In this document: piece after piece, positions 55,641 through 63,781 of the stretch
How the letters are laid out: each line of letters starts with the position of its first letter
Numbering within the stretch: position 1 is the stretch's first letter
NCBI GenBank assembly: GCA_023957755.1
Contig: JAMLGT010000008.1
Span: forward strand, 124,001 to 188,000
Reading direction: 5' to 3'
Origin: Chitinophagaceae bacterium
Lineage (GTDB): Bacteria; Bacteroidota; Bacteroidia; Chitinophagales; Chitinophagaceae
Length of the DNA: 64,000 nucleotides
The notes under the pieces: generated by a model
The model's database searches: none
What the model was told of the DNA's origin: nothing
What the model saw: the letters and a program-made list of their open reading frames with translations, nothing else
Program-made: the position numbers and the translations under genes

Positions 55641-56288
55641 ATGACGAGAAAAGAAAAAGCACAGTATGTAATGACGGAACTAGAAAGGCTGTATCCTGAT
55701 TTCAGGATTCCGTTAGATTTTACCAGCCCTTATACACTTCTGGTAGCGGTGGTGCTTTCTGCACAGTGTACAGATGCACGGGTGAATCAGATCACACCTA
55801 TTCTTTTTGATAGAGCTGATAATCCATACGACATGGTCGGGCTATCAGTAGCGGAAATTCAATCCATCATCAGGCCTTGCGGATTATCTCCTCAAAAATC
55901 AAAAGCCATACATGGGCTGTCCAAAATTCTTATTGAAAAATTCGAAGGAAAAGTTCCAGCAGATTTTGAAGCGCTTGAGGGATTGCCTGGTGTAGGGCAC
56001 AAGACTGCATCTGTCGTGATGTCGCAGGCTTTCGGTATTCCTGCCTTTCCGGTAGATACGCATATTCACCGAATGATGACACGCTGGGGGTTGTCAAGTG
56101 GTAAGAATGTGGAGCAAACCGAAAAAGATGCTAAAGTGCTATTCCCTCGTGAGAAGTGGATAAAACTTCACGTGCAGATTATTCTCTATGGCCGTGAGTA
56201 TTCGCCGGCGAGGTCTCCCAGCCTGAGCCGTGATTTTATCACAGCCAGAATCGGCAGTAAGAAAGTGTTGGAAGGGTACCGCGCTTAG
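55641..56288 (+). CDS. nth: Endonuclease III without Fe-S cysteines
   Basis: 215 residues, same length as the preceding paralog and similar throughout. It keeps the canonical SAQCTDARVN motif, LEGLPGVGHKTASVVM with the catalytic Lys and PVDTHIHRMM with the catalytic Asp. The C-terminal cluster loop is again replaced by YGREYSPARSPSLSRDF with no Cys. It should remove oxidised pyrimidines and nick AP sites. The more canonical of the two copies. Confidence 0.85.
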   Translation: MTRKEKAQYVMTELERLYPDFRIPLDFTSPYTLLVAVVLSAQCTDARVNQITPILFDRADNPYDMVGLSVAEIQSIIRPCGLSPQKSKAIHGLSKILIEKFEGKVPADFEALEGLPGVGHKTASVVMSQAFGIPAFPVDTHIHRMMTRWGLSSGKNVEQTEKDAKVLFPREKWIKLHVQIILYGREYSPARSPSLSRDFITARIGSKKVLEGYRA

Positions 56289-56334
56289 CGGCATTGCGAG
56301 ATTAGAAATAAAAATTCCGCAAAAAAATGTTATG

Positions 56335-56362
56335 AAAAAAGGCAACCGAAATAGCTGCCTTT
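56335..56362 (-). terminator. Terminator of prophage-remnant transcript
   Basis: AAAGGCA (56338-56344) pairs with TGCCTTT (56356-56362), and on the minus strand the hairpin is followed by a run of six T. It lies downstream of the gpG-like gene on the minus strand. Confidence 0.6.
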
Positions 56363-56482
56363 CCTGAAGATGGAAATTCAGGGAAATGCCGAGAACGTAG
56401 TCTTCCTTACAAAGCTCAATCAAAATAAATTAAAGACAAAATTTCAAATAACAACATTGAAGTACTCTGTGTTGTCGTCGTA

Positions 56483-56980
56483 TCAGAGCACCAGATGAAT
56501 ACCCTTGTATCTGAAAAGGCGATAGATGCTCTGGCATTTTTTGAAAGCAGCTAAGCTAATTCTGATTCGCGCCGGGCTTTTCCAATAGGCTGCCTCCGCA
56601 TTGAGCGATCGGTTTCGTGCATTGTTGCCAATTGTTCCGGCTTTGGTCTTTGATAGTCCGCCGGTGGCCTTGTAATAAATCGCCCAGAAGTATTTTTTCA
56701 TGTTAGCGGTTACCGGTATCTCGGCGCCTTCATTGTGTACGCCTGCATAGGCTACTGTGTTGGTGATATGTATATTTTCGCCTTCAATATGGCTCATATA
56801 ACCATCCTGCAGGTCGCCGCTCTGGTAAAGCAGCTTCTTGCCTTTTTTGGCAGGGTTCTTTGCCTGTGGCCATGGCTTGCCAAAGAAAGCCTGCCGACGT
56901 ATATTTTCGTGCAGCAGCTCCATTACTTTTACTTCCGTATCAGAGAGGCAGTGTTGGAGGAAAGTATCAAAGTTTGCCAT
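56483..56980 (-). CDS. Phage virion morphogenesis protein (Mu gpG-like), prophage remnant
   Basis: 165 residues. KLLYQSGDLQDGYMSHIEGENIHITNTVAYAGVHNEGAEIPV (residues 50-92) is the typical core of the gpG/tail-completion family, which normally acts in head-tail joining. The last 35 residues (from AYWKSPARIRIS) do not resemble the usual IP.R.F ending and may reflect a frameshift. Last minus-strand gene of the remnant, followed by a terminator. Its start is 25 bp from the divergent cassette at 57006. Confidence 0.7.
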   Translation of the reverse strand: MANFDTFLQHCLSDTEVKVMELLHENIRRQAFFGKPWPQAKNPAKKGKKLLYQSGDLQDGYMSHIEGENIHITNTVAYAGVHNEGAEIPVTANMKKYFWAIYYKATGGLSKTKAGTIGNNARNRSLNAEAAYWKSPARIRISLAAFKKCQSIYRLFRYKGIHLVL

Positions 56981-57005
56981 TGAAGTATATTTGATTTAAG
57001 AAAAC

Positions 57006-57266
57006 GTGGAAGATTATTCACAGGAATTTGATTTACAAAAATTGATTGGTGAACTGATGTTGGAAATCATCCGGTTAAAAGCGGAATCTACCGTAAATCG
57101 GGAATTGATTTCACAATTGTACCGTTCAGTTCATTCTGAATTATCGCACGAATCTTTTGACAACATGTATCGTAAAGCATTTTCTGAGATGATTGATCAT
57201 TTAAGGACCTCGCACGAATGGTATGAAGGTTATTGGAAACAAATTCTTCATGATCTTGACCAATAA
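57006..57266 (+). CDS. Small helical protein, first gene of opposite-strand cassette
   Basis: 86 residues, GTG start. Entirely amphipathic-helical with acidic N- and C-termini (MEDYSQEFDLQKLIGELMLEI, WYEGYWKQILHDLDQ). No signal peptide and no known family. A TATATTTG box immediately upstream (56983-56995 region) fits a Bacteroidota promoter. It lies on the plus strand inside an otherwise minus-strand prophage segment, like a moron. The opposite-strand frame at 57088-57315 looks less protein-like. Confidence 0.5.
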   Translation: MEDYSQEFDLQKLIGELMLEIIRLKAESTVNRELISQLYRSVHSELSHESFDNMYRKAFSEMIDHLRTSHEWYEGYWKQILHDLDQ

Positions 57267-57312
57267 TTTCTGAAAGCGTCTTTTGTTGCTCTCCAATGTT
57301 TATTAATAAGTT

Positions 57313-57345
57313 CATCTTGAATATTTAAAAAGTTTGCATATTTGT
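57313..57345. repeat. 33-bp near-identical repeat, copy 1
   Basis: This segment (beginning CATCTTG and ending CATATTTGT) matches 58035-58067 at 30 of 33 positions, including TTTAAAAAGTTTG. On the minus strand both copies end in an ATG, so they look like duplicated translation-start regions of phage genes. On the plus strand they contain a TAnnTTTG-like box. Confidence 0.7.
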
Positions 57346-57770
57346 TTCTGAAAGTAAGTAGTCCTGATGAGCCGCTGAACCGTCACTGGTCAGTTTCATA
57401 TATAGACAGGATTGCTTTGGCAAAGCATATTTTAACCATTTCCTCGGCTTTAATCGTTCTATTGCCCGCCTTTGGTTCAAAAGTATTTGATGCATCTCTT
57501 TATGCTTTGCAGCTAATGTATATCCTATTGACCATGAGTATCCTTTTTGGCTCAGTTTTTCTATGGATAACGTTAATTCAGTACGGCAGGCGTGACAGGG
57601 ATTTCCAGGAACTGCTAAAAGAACGGTCGTATCATTTTGAAACCAAAACAGAATATGTCGCATCAAAATATAATAAGGCACAATCATTTTGCGAAACCAT
57701 CTGTTTGCTTTCATTTTTTGCGGCACTGATTTTACTGGCATTGTATTCTGGTTTATATTATTTTGTTTAA
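57342..57770 (+). CDS. Three-TM membrane protein, second gene of opposite-strand cassette
   Basis: Up to 142 residues; no ATG is available early, so the start is probably TTG at 57342 or a later codon. Three hydrophobic segments are clear: ILTISSALIVLLPAF near 29-45, LMYILLTMSILFGSVFLW near 57-76 and ICLLSFFAALILLALYSGL near 118-138, with a charged cytosolic loop between the second and third. No family recognised. Membrane morons of this type often block superinfection; here that is inference from location only. Confidence 0.5.
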   Translation: MFLKVSSPDEPLNRHWSVSYIDRIALAKHILTISSALIVLLPAFGSKVFDASLYALQLMYILLTMSILFGSVFLWITLIQYGRRDRDFQELLKERSYHFETKTEYVASKYNKAQSFCETICLLSFFAALILLALYSGLYYFV

Positions 57771-57800
57771 AAAAGTTTCTTCAAAAATATTGTACTCATC

Positions 57801-58037
57801 CTATCCGGTTTTACGAGTTTCAACTTGACAGCCTTGCTCACTTGCTTGGCGGATTGCACGCCACAACCGGTACCGGCGCGATCCCCCTGGCGGCGTTTCA
57901 AGAGGTTCGCCTGAAGCTACTGCGTCTCTGTAACGAAGGACCGCTTTCTGACAGTCGTGTAAGGAGCAATTAAGGCTCCATAAGGTATCCCATAAAATGC
58001 GTTCCAGGGGAGTTTTGGGTTCAATTGTCTGTTCCAT
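57801..58037 (-). CDS. Small prophage protein of unknown function
   Basis: 78 residues (MEQTIEPKTPLERILWDTLW). Arg-rich and helical, with no known family. It lies between the gpF-like and gpG-like genes in the same orientation, with an A-rich leader typical of Bacteroidota phages, so it is probably a real phage gene. Confidence 0.5.
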   Translation of the reverse strand: MEQTIEPKTPLERILWDTLWSLNCSLHDCQKAVLRYRDAVASGEPLETPPGGSRRYRLWRAIRQASEQGCQVETRKTG

Positions 58038-58067
58038 CTTGTTTATTTAAAAAGTTTGTATATTTGT
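58035..58067. repeat. 33-bp near-identical repeat, copy 2
   Basis: Second copy of the element at 57313-57345 (three differences). Its minus-strand end supplies the ATG of the 78-residue phage gene. Confidence 0.7.
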
Positions 58068-58094
58068 GATGTCAGCCTGCGGGTTGGCACCCCT

Positions 58095-58115
58095 TTGGCA
58101 GGTTTTACCTGCCAA
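58095..58115. repeat. 9-bp perfect hairpin at the gpF stop codon
   Basis: TTGGCAGGT (58095-58103) and ACCTGCCAA (58107-58115) form a 9-bp stem with a 3-nt loop that includes the stop codon of the gpF-like gene. No T-run follows on either strand, so it is not a standard terminator. Confidence 0.6.
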
Positions 58116-59280
58116 TTGTATTTTCGCCCCTTTCCACTTTGTAATATTTCCCTTTTATCACAAAGTGCACCGCATTCTTTTTATAGTTCTTGTCAAGGAA
58201 AATACGCCTTGCAATATCATTTACTTTTGAAGGTTCTATTTTTATTACCAAATCTGTTATTAATGCTTCGGCATCTTGTTTTTTGGAAGCATGTACAGCC
58301 AGTCCATTAATATTTTTCCATACCCTCGGTGTTTTCACATCAATATAATCACCGTGTTCGGTGAGCAGTTCAGGATTGGCTGAAAGATGTTTATATCCGG
58401 GCATTATTTTTTTTCTGGCTTCTTTATCTGACACATTAATTTCTGGCTGAATTTTTACATCAATATCCTTATTGGCCATTGCTTTGGCAGAATAGATAAT
58501 ATCCGCATATTTCTCTCTTGATTCATTGGCAAGCTGATGCAACTGCACTATTTTTCCTGTTGCGCTTTTAAATACGGTTTGATACTGCTTTTCAACATTC
58601 TTTTCATAAATACTTTTCCTGTATTCTTTTTCATTGGCTCCCCCTTTGCTCATGCCCTCTATTATCTTCTTTGCCCTACATTTATCTGCCTCCCCTGCAA
58701 GCTGTATTTTTTGCATTACAGAAAGCGTATGCCATACCGCGCTTAGCTTGCCACAATTGCCTGATGTGTATGGATGGTCCGGTGGCATCACCTTCATTTC
58801 CCTGCCCGGATTAAACCGGAATATTGCAGCCTTGTTGCTCCCATCTTTACCGATTTGGGTAGTAGCCTGGTCTCCTTTCGCAATGGCATCCGTGCTATCA
58901 CTTACAGGATATTCTCCCTTGCGTACCTGCACCAGGAAACAATGACAGTTATAACCATTTGGGGGAGTATATTGGTTCCAGAATGGATCATCCACCGGCA
59001 GCGTAGTAAATTCCAGGGCGCGGTGGCTGTCGCGAACATTGGGCCCATTATCCGTTAAATAGCGAAGGTCATAGCGATCTTTACCTGCCTCATATTTTTG
59101 CCATTTGGCGGCGGATTGTGCCGATTTAGTGGCAAAGTTTCTTTCGGCACGCAGATAGTTGTCGTTGTAGGTATCGTTTAGCTTCTTTACATCCTCGGTA
59201 AACTTATTCAATGGTTTCAGATTGCCGTCATCATCTAAGAGAAGGCTGCTGGCTTCGCTCATAGATGCGTAGGTTTTCAT
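58105..59280 (-). CDS. Mu gpF-like minor head protein, 5'-truncated, with C-terminal nuclease-like domain
   Basis: 391 residues from the ATG at 59280. Residues 1-130 match the C-terminal half of the phage Mu F-like domain (RYLTDNGPNVRDSHRALEF, PVDDPFWNQYTPPNGYNCHC). The reading frame continues upstream as EAYFSG, as in intact gpF proteins, then runs into the degenerate CRISPR repeat and a stop; the usual N-terminal 100 or more residues are missing. The last 130 residues (YIDVKTPRVWKNING, ARRIFLDKNYKKNAVHFVIKGKYYKV) resemble CdiA-type/BECR RNase toxin domains found fused to phage head proteins. That last assignment is inference. Confidence 0.7.
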   Translation of the reverse strand: MKTYASMSEASSLLLDDDGNLKPLNKFTEDVKKLNDTYNDNYLRAERNFATKSAQSAAKWQKYEAGKDRYDLRYLTDNGPNVRDSHRALEFTTLPVDDPFWNQYTPPNGYNCHCFLVQVRKGEYPVSDSTDAIAKGDQATTQIGKDGSNKAAIFRFNPGREMKVMPPDHPYTSGNCGKLSAVWHTLSVMQKIQLAGEADKCRAKKIIEGMSKGGANEKEYRKSIYEKNVEKQYQTVFKSATGKIVQLHQLANESREKYADIIYSAKAMANKDIDVKIQPEINVSDKEARKKIMPGYKHLSANPELLTEHGDYIDVKTPRVWKNINGLAVHASKKQDAEALITDLVIKIEPSKVNDIARRIFLDKNYKKNAVHFVIKGKYYKVERGENTIGR

Positions 59281-59297
59281 TCCGGAGAAATAGGCCT

Positions 59298-62200
59298 CTT
59301 TTGAATTGCTTTCAAGAATTGTTATAGTTTAGTTCTTTCACATCCGGTCAAGCCGTAACTGCATATCCACCGCAGTTGTGATTTGCTTTCAAAAATTGTC
59401 TTAGCTTAGTTCTTTCACATCAACTTTACTTCAAATGTTTTTAAAGATTGTGTTGTGATTTGCTTTCAAAAATTGTCTTAGCTTAGTTCTTTCACATCAA
59501 AAACAGCGAAAAGTTATTATAGAAAAAAGTTGTGATTTGCTTTCAAAAATTGTCTTAGCTTAGTTCTTTCACATCAAAGGACTGGTTCAACAAAATGAAG
59601 TTCTTGTTGTGATTTGCTTTCAAAAATTGTCTTAGCTTAGTTCTTTCACATCTAACCACTTTTATCAATAATCGCTAGGTATGTTGTGATTTGCTTTCAA
59701 AAATTGTCTTAGCTTAGTTCTTTCACATCCTTGGGGAGAAGGTTTCACTTTCACTGGCTGTTGTGATTTGCTTTCAAAAATTGTCTTAGCTTAGTTCTTT
59801 CACATCGCGTTCCGATAAGTTTCAAACCGAAATTGGGTTGTGATTTGCTTTCAAAAATTGTCTTAGCTTAGTTCTTTCACATCCCGGCCTGGCCGGTAAC
59901 GTTGCCCTATCTCGTTGTGATTTGCTTTCAAAAATTGTCTTAGCTTAGTTCTTTCACATCTTTGATTATAAAAAACCTTATCAAATTATAGTTGTGATTT
60001 GCTTTCAAAAATTGTCTTAGCTTAGTTCTTTCACATCTCATCTCCTGTTTTTACTCCTGCGAAGTAGGTTGTGATTTGCTTTCAAAAATTGTCTTAGCTT
60101 AGTTCTTTCACATCATATCTTTTACCATCTCGTTTATTTTATCAGTTGTGATTTGCTTTCAAAAATTGTCTTAGCTTAGTTCTTTCACATCGATATTCGT
60201 TTTGCGGTTGGTTGCATCCGCGTTGTGATTTGCTTTCAAAAATTGTCTTAGCTTAGTTCTTTCACATCACCTTGATTGATATTTGTTTTATTATTAAGGT
60301 TGTGATTTGCTTTCAAAAATTGTCTTAGCTTAGTTCTTTCACATCTTTAAGTTTAGAATTAAAACAGCAATATCAGTTGTGATTTGCTTTCAAAAATTGT
60401 CTTAGCTTAGTTCTTTCACATCTTATGCATTGACGCAATAACGTAGGACATTGTTGTGATTTGCTTTCAAAAATTGTCTTAGCTTAGTTCTTTCACATCT
60501 TAACGTTCCTCGCACATATTTTACCGATAGTTGTGATTTGCTTTCAAAAATTGTCTTAGCTTAGTTCTTTCACATCGTGAAACTAAATTAATATCACTAG
60601 AGACCTGTTGTGATTTGCTTTCAAAAATTGTCTTAGCTTAGTTCTTTCACATCACCAAAATTAAGCTACGCTTAGCAATGTAGTTGTGATTTGCTTTCAA
60701 AAATTGTCTTAGCTTAGTTCTTTCACATCACCATCAAACTCAACCCCTAACCCTAAACTGTTGTGATTTGCTTTCAAAAATTGTCTTAGCTTAGTTCTTT
60801 CACATCATATGACGCTTTCGGTAGTCATGCGATTTTGTTGTGATTTGCTTTCAAAAATTGTCTTAGCTTAGTTCTTTCACATCTCAGAAAATACATATAG
60901 ATGAGCTTGAAAGTTGTGATTTGCTTTCAAAAATTGTCTTAGCTTAGTTCTTTCACATCAGCAACACTTGGATAATGAAAGGAAATCAGTTGTGATTTGC
61001 TTTCAAAAATTGTCTTAGCTTAGTTCTTTCACATCGGATTGAGCAGCCATCGCCATTGCCACCCGTTGTGATTTGCTTTCAAAAATTGTCTTAGCTTAGT
61101 TCTTTCACATCGATGATGCGGTTACTATGGTGAAGCATTATGTTGTGATTTGCTTTCAAAAATTGTCTTAGCTTAGTTCTTTCACATCATTCTGCATTGT
61201 ACTCAGGCCGTTCGGTGTGTTGTGATTTGCTTTCAAAAATTGTCTTAGCTTAGTTCTTTCACATCGGTCGGGAGGTACTCAGCGCAAAAGGTTATGTTGT
61301 GATTTGCTTTCAAAAATTGTCTTAGCTTAGTTCTTTCACATCCGAAAACGAGCTTAGAGCAATCAAAAACCGTTGTGATTTGCTTTCAAAAATTGTCTTA
61401 GCTTAGTTCTTTCACATCTCAATAATTCTGATGTAGAGGCGTTGAACGTTGTGATTTGCTTTCAAAAATTGTCTTAGCTTAGTTCTTTCACATCTAAACG
61501 AAATAATTAACGCACACCGAATTTGTTGTGATTTGCTTTCAAAAATTGTCTTAGCTTAGTTCTTTCACATCAATTATCTTTGTTGAATTATTAATCTTTT
61601 AGTTGTGATTTGCTTTCAAAAATTGTCTTAGCTTAGTTCTTTCACATCCCCTTTAATGGTGTCTGGTTTTATGGTATTGTTGTGATTTGCTTTCAAAAAT
61701 TGTCTTAGCTTAGTTCTTTCACATCTTGAATGGAGCCGGGTGCTGCCTCTTTTTTGTTGTGATTTGCTTTCAAAAATTGTCTTAGCTTAGTTCTTTCACA
61801 TCAATGTGGTAGAATGGCATAAGGAAGCACTAGTTGTGATTTGCTTTCAAAAATTGTCTTAGCTTAGTTCTTTCACATCAAATGCGAGTGTTGGTGGCAG
61901 TTAAATTCAGTTGTGATTTGCTTTCAAAAATTGTCTTAGCTTAGTTCTTTCACATCTTCCGGCTCATAATAACGATAACCCTCCTTGTTGTGATTTGCTT
62001 TCAAAAATTGTCTTAGCTTAGTTCTTTCACATCAACAAGGATGGAATGGCGAAGCTTTGGGAAGTTGTGATTTGCTTTCAAAAATTGTCTTAGCTTAGTT
62101 CTTTCACATCGCTACATCGCCCATGTAAACGTTTTCCAAAGTTGTGATTTGCTTTCAAAAATTGTCTTAGCTTAGTTCTTTCACATCCTCAAGAACCAAC

Positions 62201-62417
62201 TTGAAGCCAGTCTCACTGTTGTGATTTGCTTTCAAAAATTGTCTTAGCTTAGTTCTTTCACATCAATAGCTTCTTTTGTCCAATGTTCCATACTGTTGTG
62301 ATTTGCTTTCAAAAATTGTCTTAGCTTAGTTCTTTCACATCCTAATTACGGCCCTAATCTTATGGAATAAGTTGTGATTTGCTTTCAAAAATTGTCTTAG
62401 CTTAGTTCTTTCACATC
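59298..62417 (+). CRISPR. Type II-C CRISPR array, 41 repeats and 40 spacers
   Basis: The 47-bp repeat starts GTTGTGATTTGCTTTCAAAA and ends TTAGTTCTTTCACATC. Repeat-end positions run from 59344 to 62417. Forty repeats appear identical; the first (59298-59344) is degenerate with seven differences, all within its first 31 bases. Spacers are 30 bp (33 of them) or 29 bp (7 of them). The GTTG start marks the plus strand as the crRNA sense strand, as in other type II-C arrays. The degenerate end is cas-distal and cas2/cas1 lie at the other end. No spacer repeats another, and none that I compared matches this window. Confidence 0.98.
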
Positions 62418-62520
62418 ACGATTCGCTACGATGCAGTGTAGGAAAGAGTTACAGCTATTTTAACTCAATAAAAAAACAGGGCTTTTTTTACCCTGTTTTT
62501 TTATTATTTTAATAGATTTT
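62418..62520. other. AT-rich cas-proximal flank of the array (probable leader/integration end)
   Basis: About 100 bp between the last repeat and cas2. It contains no anti-repeat or gene. Its position next to cas2 and opposite the degenerate repeat suggests that new spacers are inserted here. Confidence 0.55.
62471..62501 (-). terminator. Bidirectional terminator between CRISPR array and cas2
   Basis: AAAAAACAGGG (62471-62481) pairs with CCCTGTTTTTT (62491-62501) over 11 bp with a 9-nt loop, and both strands end in T-runs. It ends the cas1-cas2 transcript on the minus strand and may also end array transcription on the plus strand. Confidence 0.85.
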
Positions 62521-62859
62521 TCAGAATAGAGTAAGTTGTACTGGGGTGGGTTCGTGTTTTGTATGGGTTTTCCCATTAAATATTTCGATGTTGCCGAACT
62601 GTTTGTCAGTTATAGCGAAAATTCCGATTCGGCCTTCCGGTGGTAAGATGGCTTTTACCCGATTAATGTGTACATCCGCATTTTCCCTGCTGCTGCAATG
62701 TCGCAGATACAGGCTAAACTGAAAGAGCATAAATCCGTCATCAAGCATCCGTTTGCGAAATTTGGAGTATATTTTTCTTTCCTTTTCGGTGACCATCGGC
62801 AGGTCGTACATCACCATTACCCACATAATTCTATAAGCGTTTAATCGTGACAGCATCAT
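62521..62859 (-). CDS. cas2: CRISPR-associated endoribonuclease/adaptation protein Cas2 (type II)
   Basis: 112 residues. The Cas2 ferredoxin-like start is MWVMVMYDLPMVTEKERK with the conserved Asp after the first strand; RKRMLDDGFMLFQFSLYLRHC and GRIGIFAITDKQFG complete the fold. This longer type II form is usual in Bacteroidota II-C loci. It bridges Cas1 dimers during spacer integration. It lies 31 bp downstream of cas1. Confidence 0.95.
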   Translation of the reverse strand: MMLSRLNAYRIMWVMVMYDLPMVTEKERKIYSKFRKRMLDDGFMLFQFSLYLRHCSSRENADVHINRVKAILPPEGRIGIFAITDKQFGNIEIFNGKTHTKHEPTPVQLTLF

Positions 62860-62890
62860 GAGTTAATGAACTGCTTAGCAGTATTTTTTA

Positions 62891-63781
62891 TCATAACGCC
62901 GGATACACTAATTTTCGTGTATTACCCTCGAAGCACTGCGCCAGGCTGGCAGTGGTTCGTTGCACTGCTACCATCAACGGGCTTTTCTTTCCGTCAATTT
63001 TTACATCTATTGCCGGGATTGACAGTAACTGTTCTTTCATAGTACCGGTCATCTCAAGGAATCTGCCATTCATACGTACGATATCACATACAATTCTATC
63101 CACAAAAGGGCGGTATGGTTCCATAATGTCATCGGCCAGGCAATAAGCGTTGTATTGGTTTTTGTGAAAGATGCCCAATGTGGGCAACAGGCCGGAGGAA
63201 ACAAGGCTACGAGCAACTGTCGCTCGCAATATGGCATATCCGTAATTCAGAAGATTATTGGGAGGTGGCCCCTCCCGATTACGCGAGAACTTTAAAAATT
63301 CCGGAAATAGATTTTTCCAGTAATAAACGGCAGCCTGAGCCTCATTATTAGTGCTGTCGCCGCTTTTGACACTTTTGGCAAGGTTTAGGAGCAGTTTACT
63401 TTCAACTCGTTGGCTTTTTAGCAGGGCTGCCTGATTGGTAATCTTTGCCTCGATTGTTTGTTGCCAAAGTTGTTTTTTAAGAGGAACGGTCGCTTCAATT
63501 TGCGCCTGAAATTTTTGGCTCTGAAGGGTATGCCCATCGAGGTTCAGGAATAGACCAATAGGGTGGTGGGTTTCATCGCAGGCAATTATGGCTACATTGT
63601 TTTGGAGTAACCTGGTCAGGGTTGGCTGGGTTATGGTAATTTGTAAATGGTCAAGTATTAATACACCGATATCTTCAATTGGAACTGTTTTGTCTTCTTC
63701 TTCATTCTTAGAAACTACTAATTGCTGATTCTTTGTTTTCAGGTAGGCTGGGTTTCCAAAATAGAGTGTACGTTTGATCAT
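62891..63781 (-). CDS. cas1: CRISPR-associated integrase Cas1 (type II)
   Basis: 296 residues. N-terminal beta domain (TLYFGNPAYLKTKNQQLVV, GVLILDHLQITIT). Catalytic metal ligands appear as Glu in NNEAQAAVYYWKNLF near residue 147, His in LGIFHKNQYNAYCLADDIMEPYRPFVD near 205, and Asp/Glu near 218-220 of the same motif. The sequence type is that of II-C. Its ATG overlaps the stop codon of the upstream transposase-like gene by one base (TAATG), implying co-transcription. The cas9 gene is not in the window. Confidence 0.95.
   Translation of the reverse strand: MIKRTLYFGNPAYLKTKNQQLVVSKNEEEDKTVPIEDIGVLILDHLQITITQPTLTRLLQNNVAIIACDETHHPIGLFLNLDGHTLQSQKFQAQIEATVPLKKQLWQQTIEAKITNQAALLKSQRVESKLLLNLAKSVKSGDSTNNEAQAAVYYWKNLFPEFLKFSRNREGPPPNNLLNYGYAILRATVARSLVSSGLLPTLGIFHKNQYNAYCLADDIMEPYRPFVDRIVCDIVRMNGRFLEMTGTMKEQLLSIPAIDVKIDGKKSPLMVAVQRTTASLAQCFEGNTRKLVYPAL

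Noticed and set aside
57088-57315. 75-codon minus-strand frame starting at the 33-bp repeat
   Set aside because: Its start region matches a phage leader, but the protein is less plausible than the opposing plus-strand helical protein; it may be a decayed phage gene.
57325-57741. 138-codon minus-strand frame opposite the membrane-protein gene
   Set aside because: The plus-strand frame has three well-formed transmembrane segments; the minus frame is a basic, unstructured shadow.
60730-60759. Spacer containing CCCCTAACCCTAAACT, telomere-like
   Set aside because: It is one spacer among 40, flanked by perfect repeats; the resemblance to a telomere repeat is chance.
59298-62417. Possible self-targeting spacers against the prophage remnant
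   Set aside because: Comparing spacers by eye with 56.4-59.3 kb gave no match; a proper alignment would be needed to be certain.
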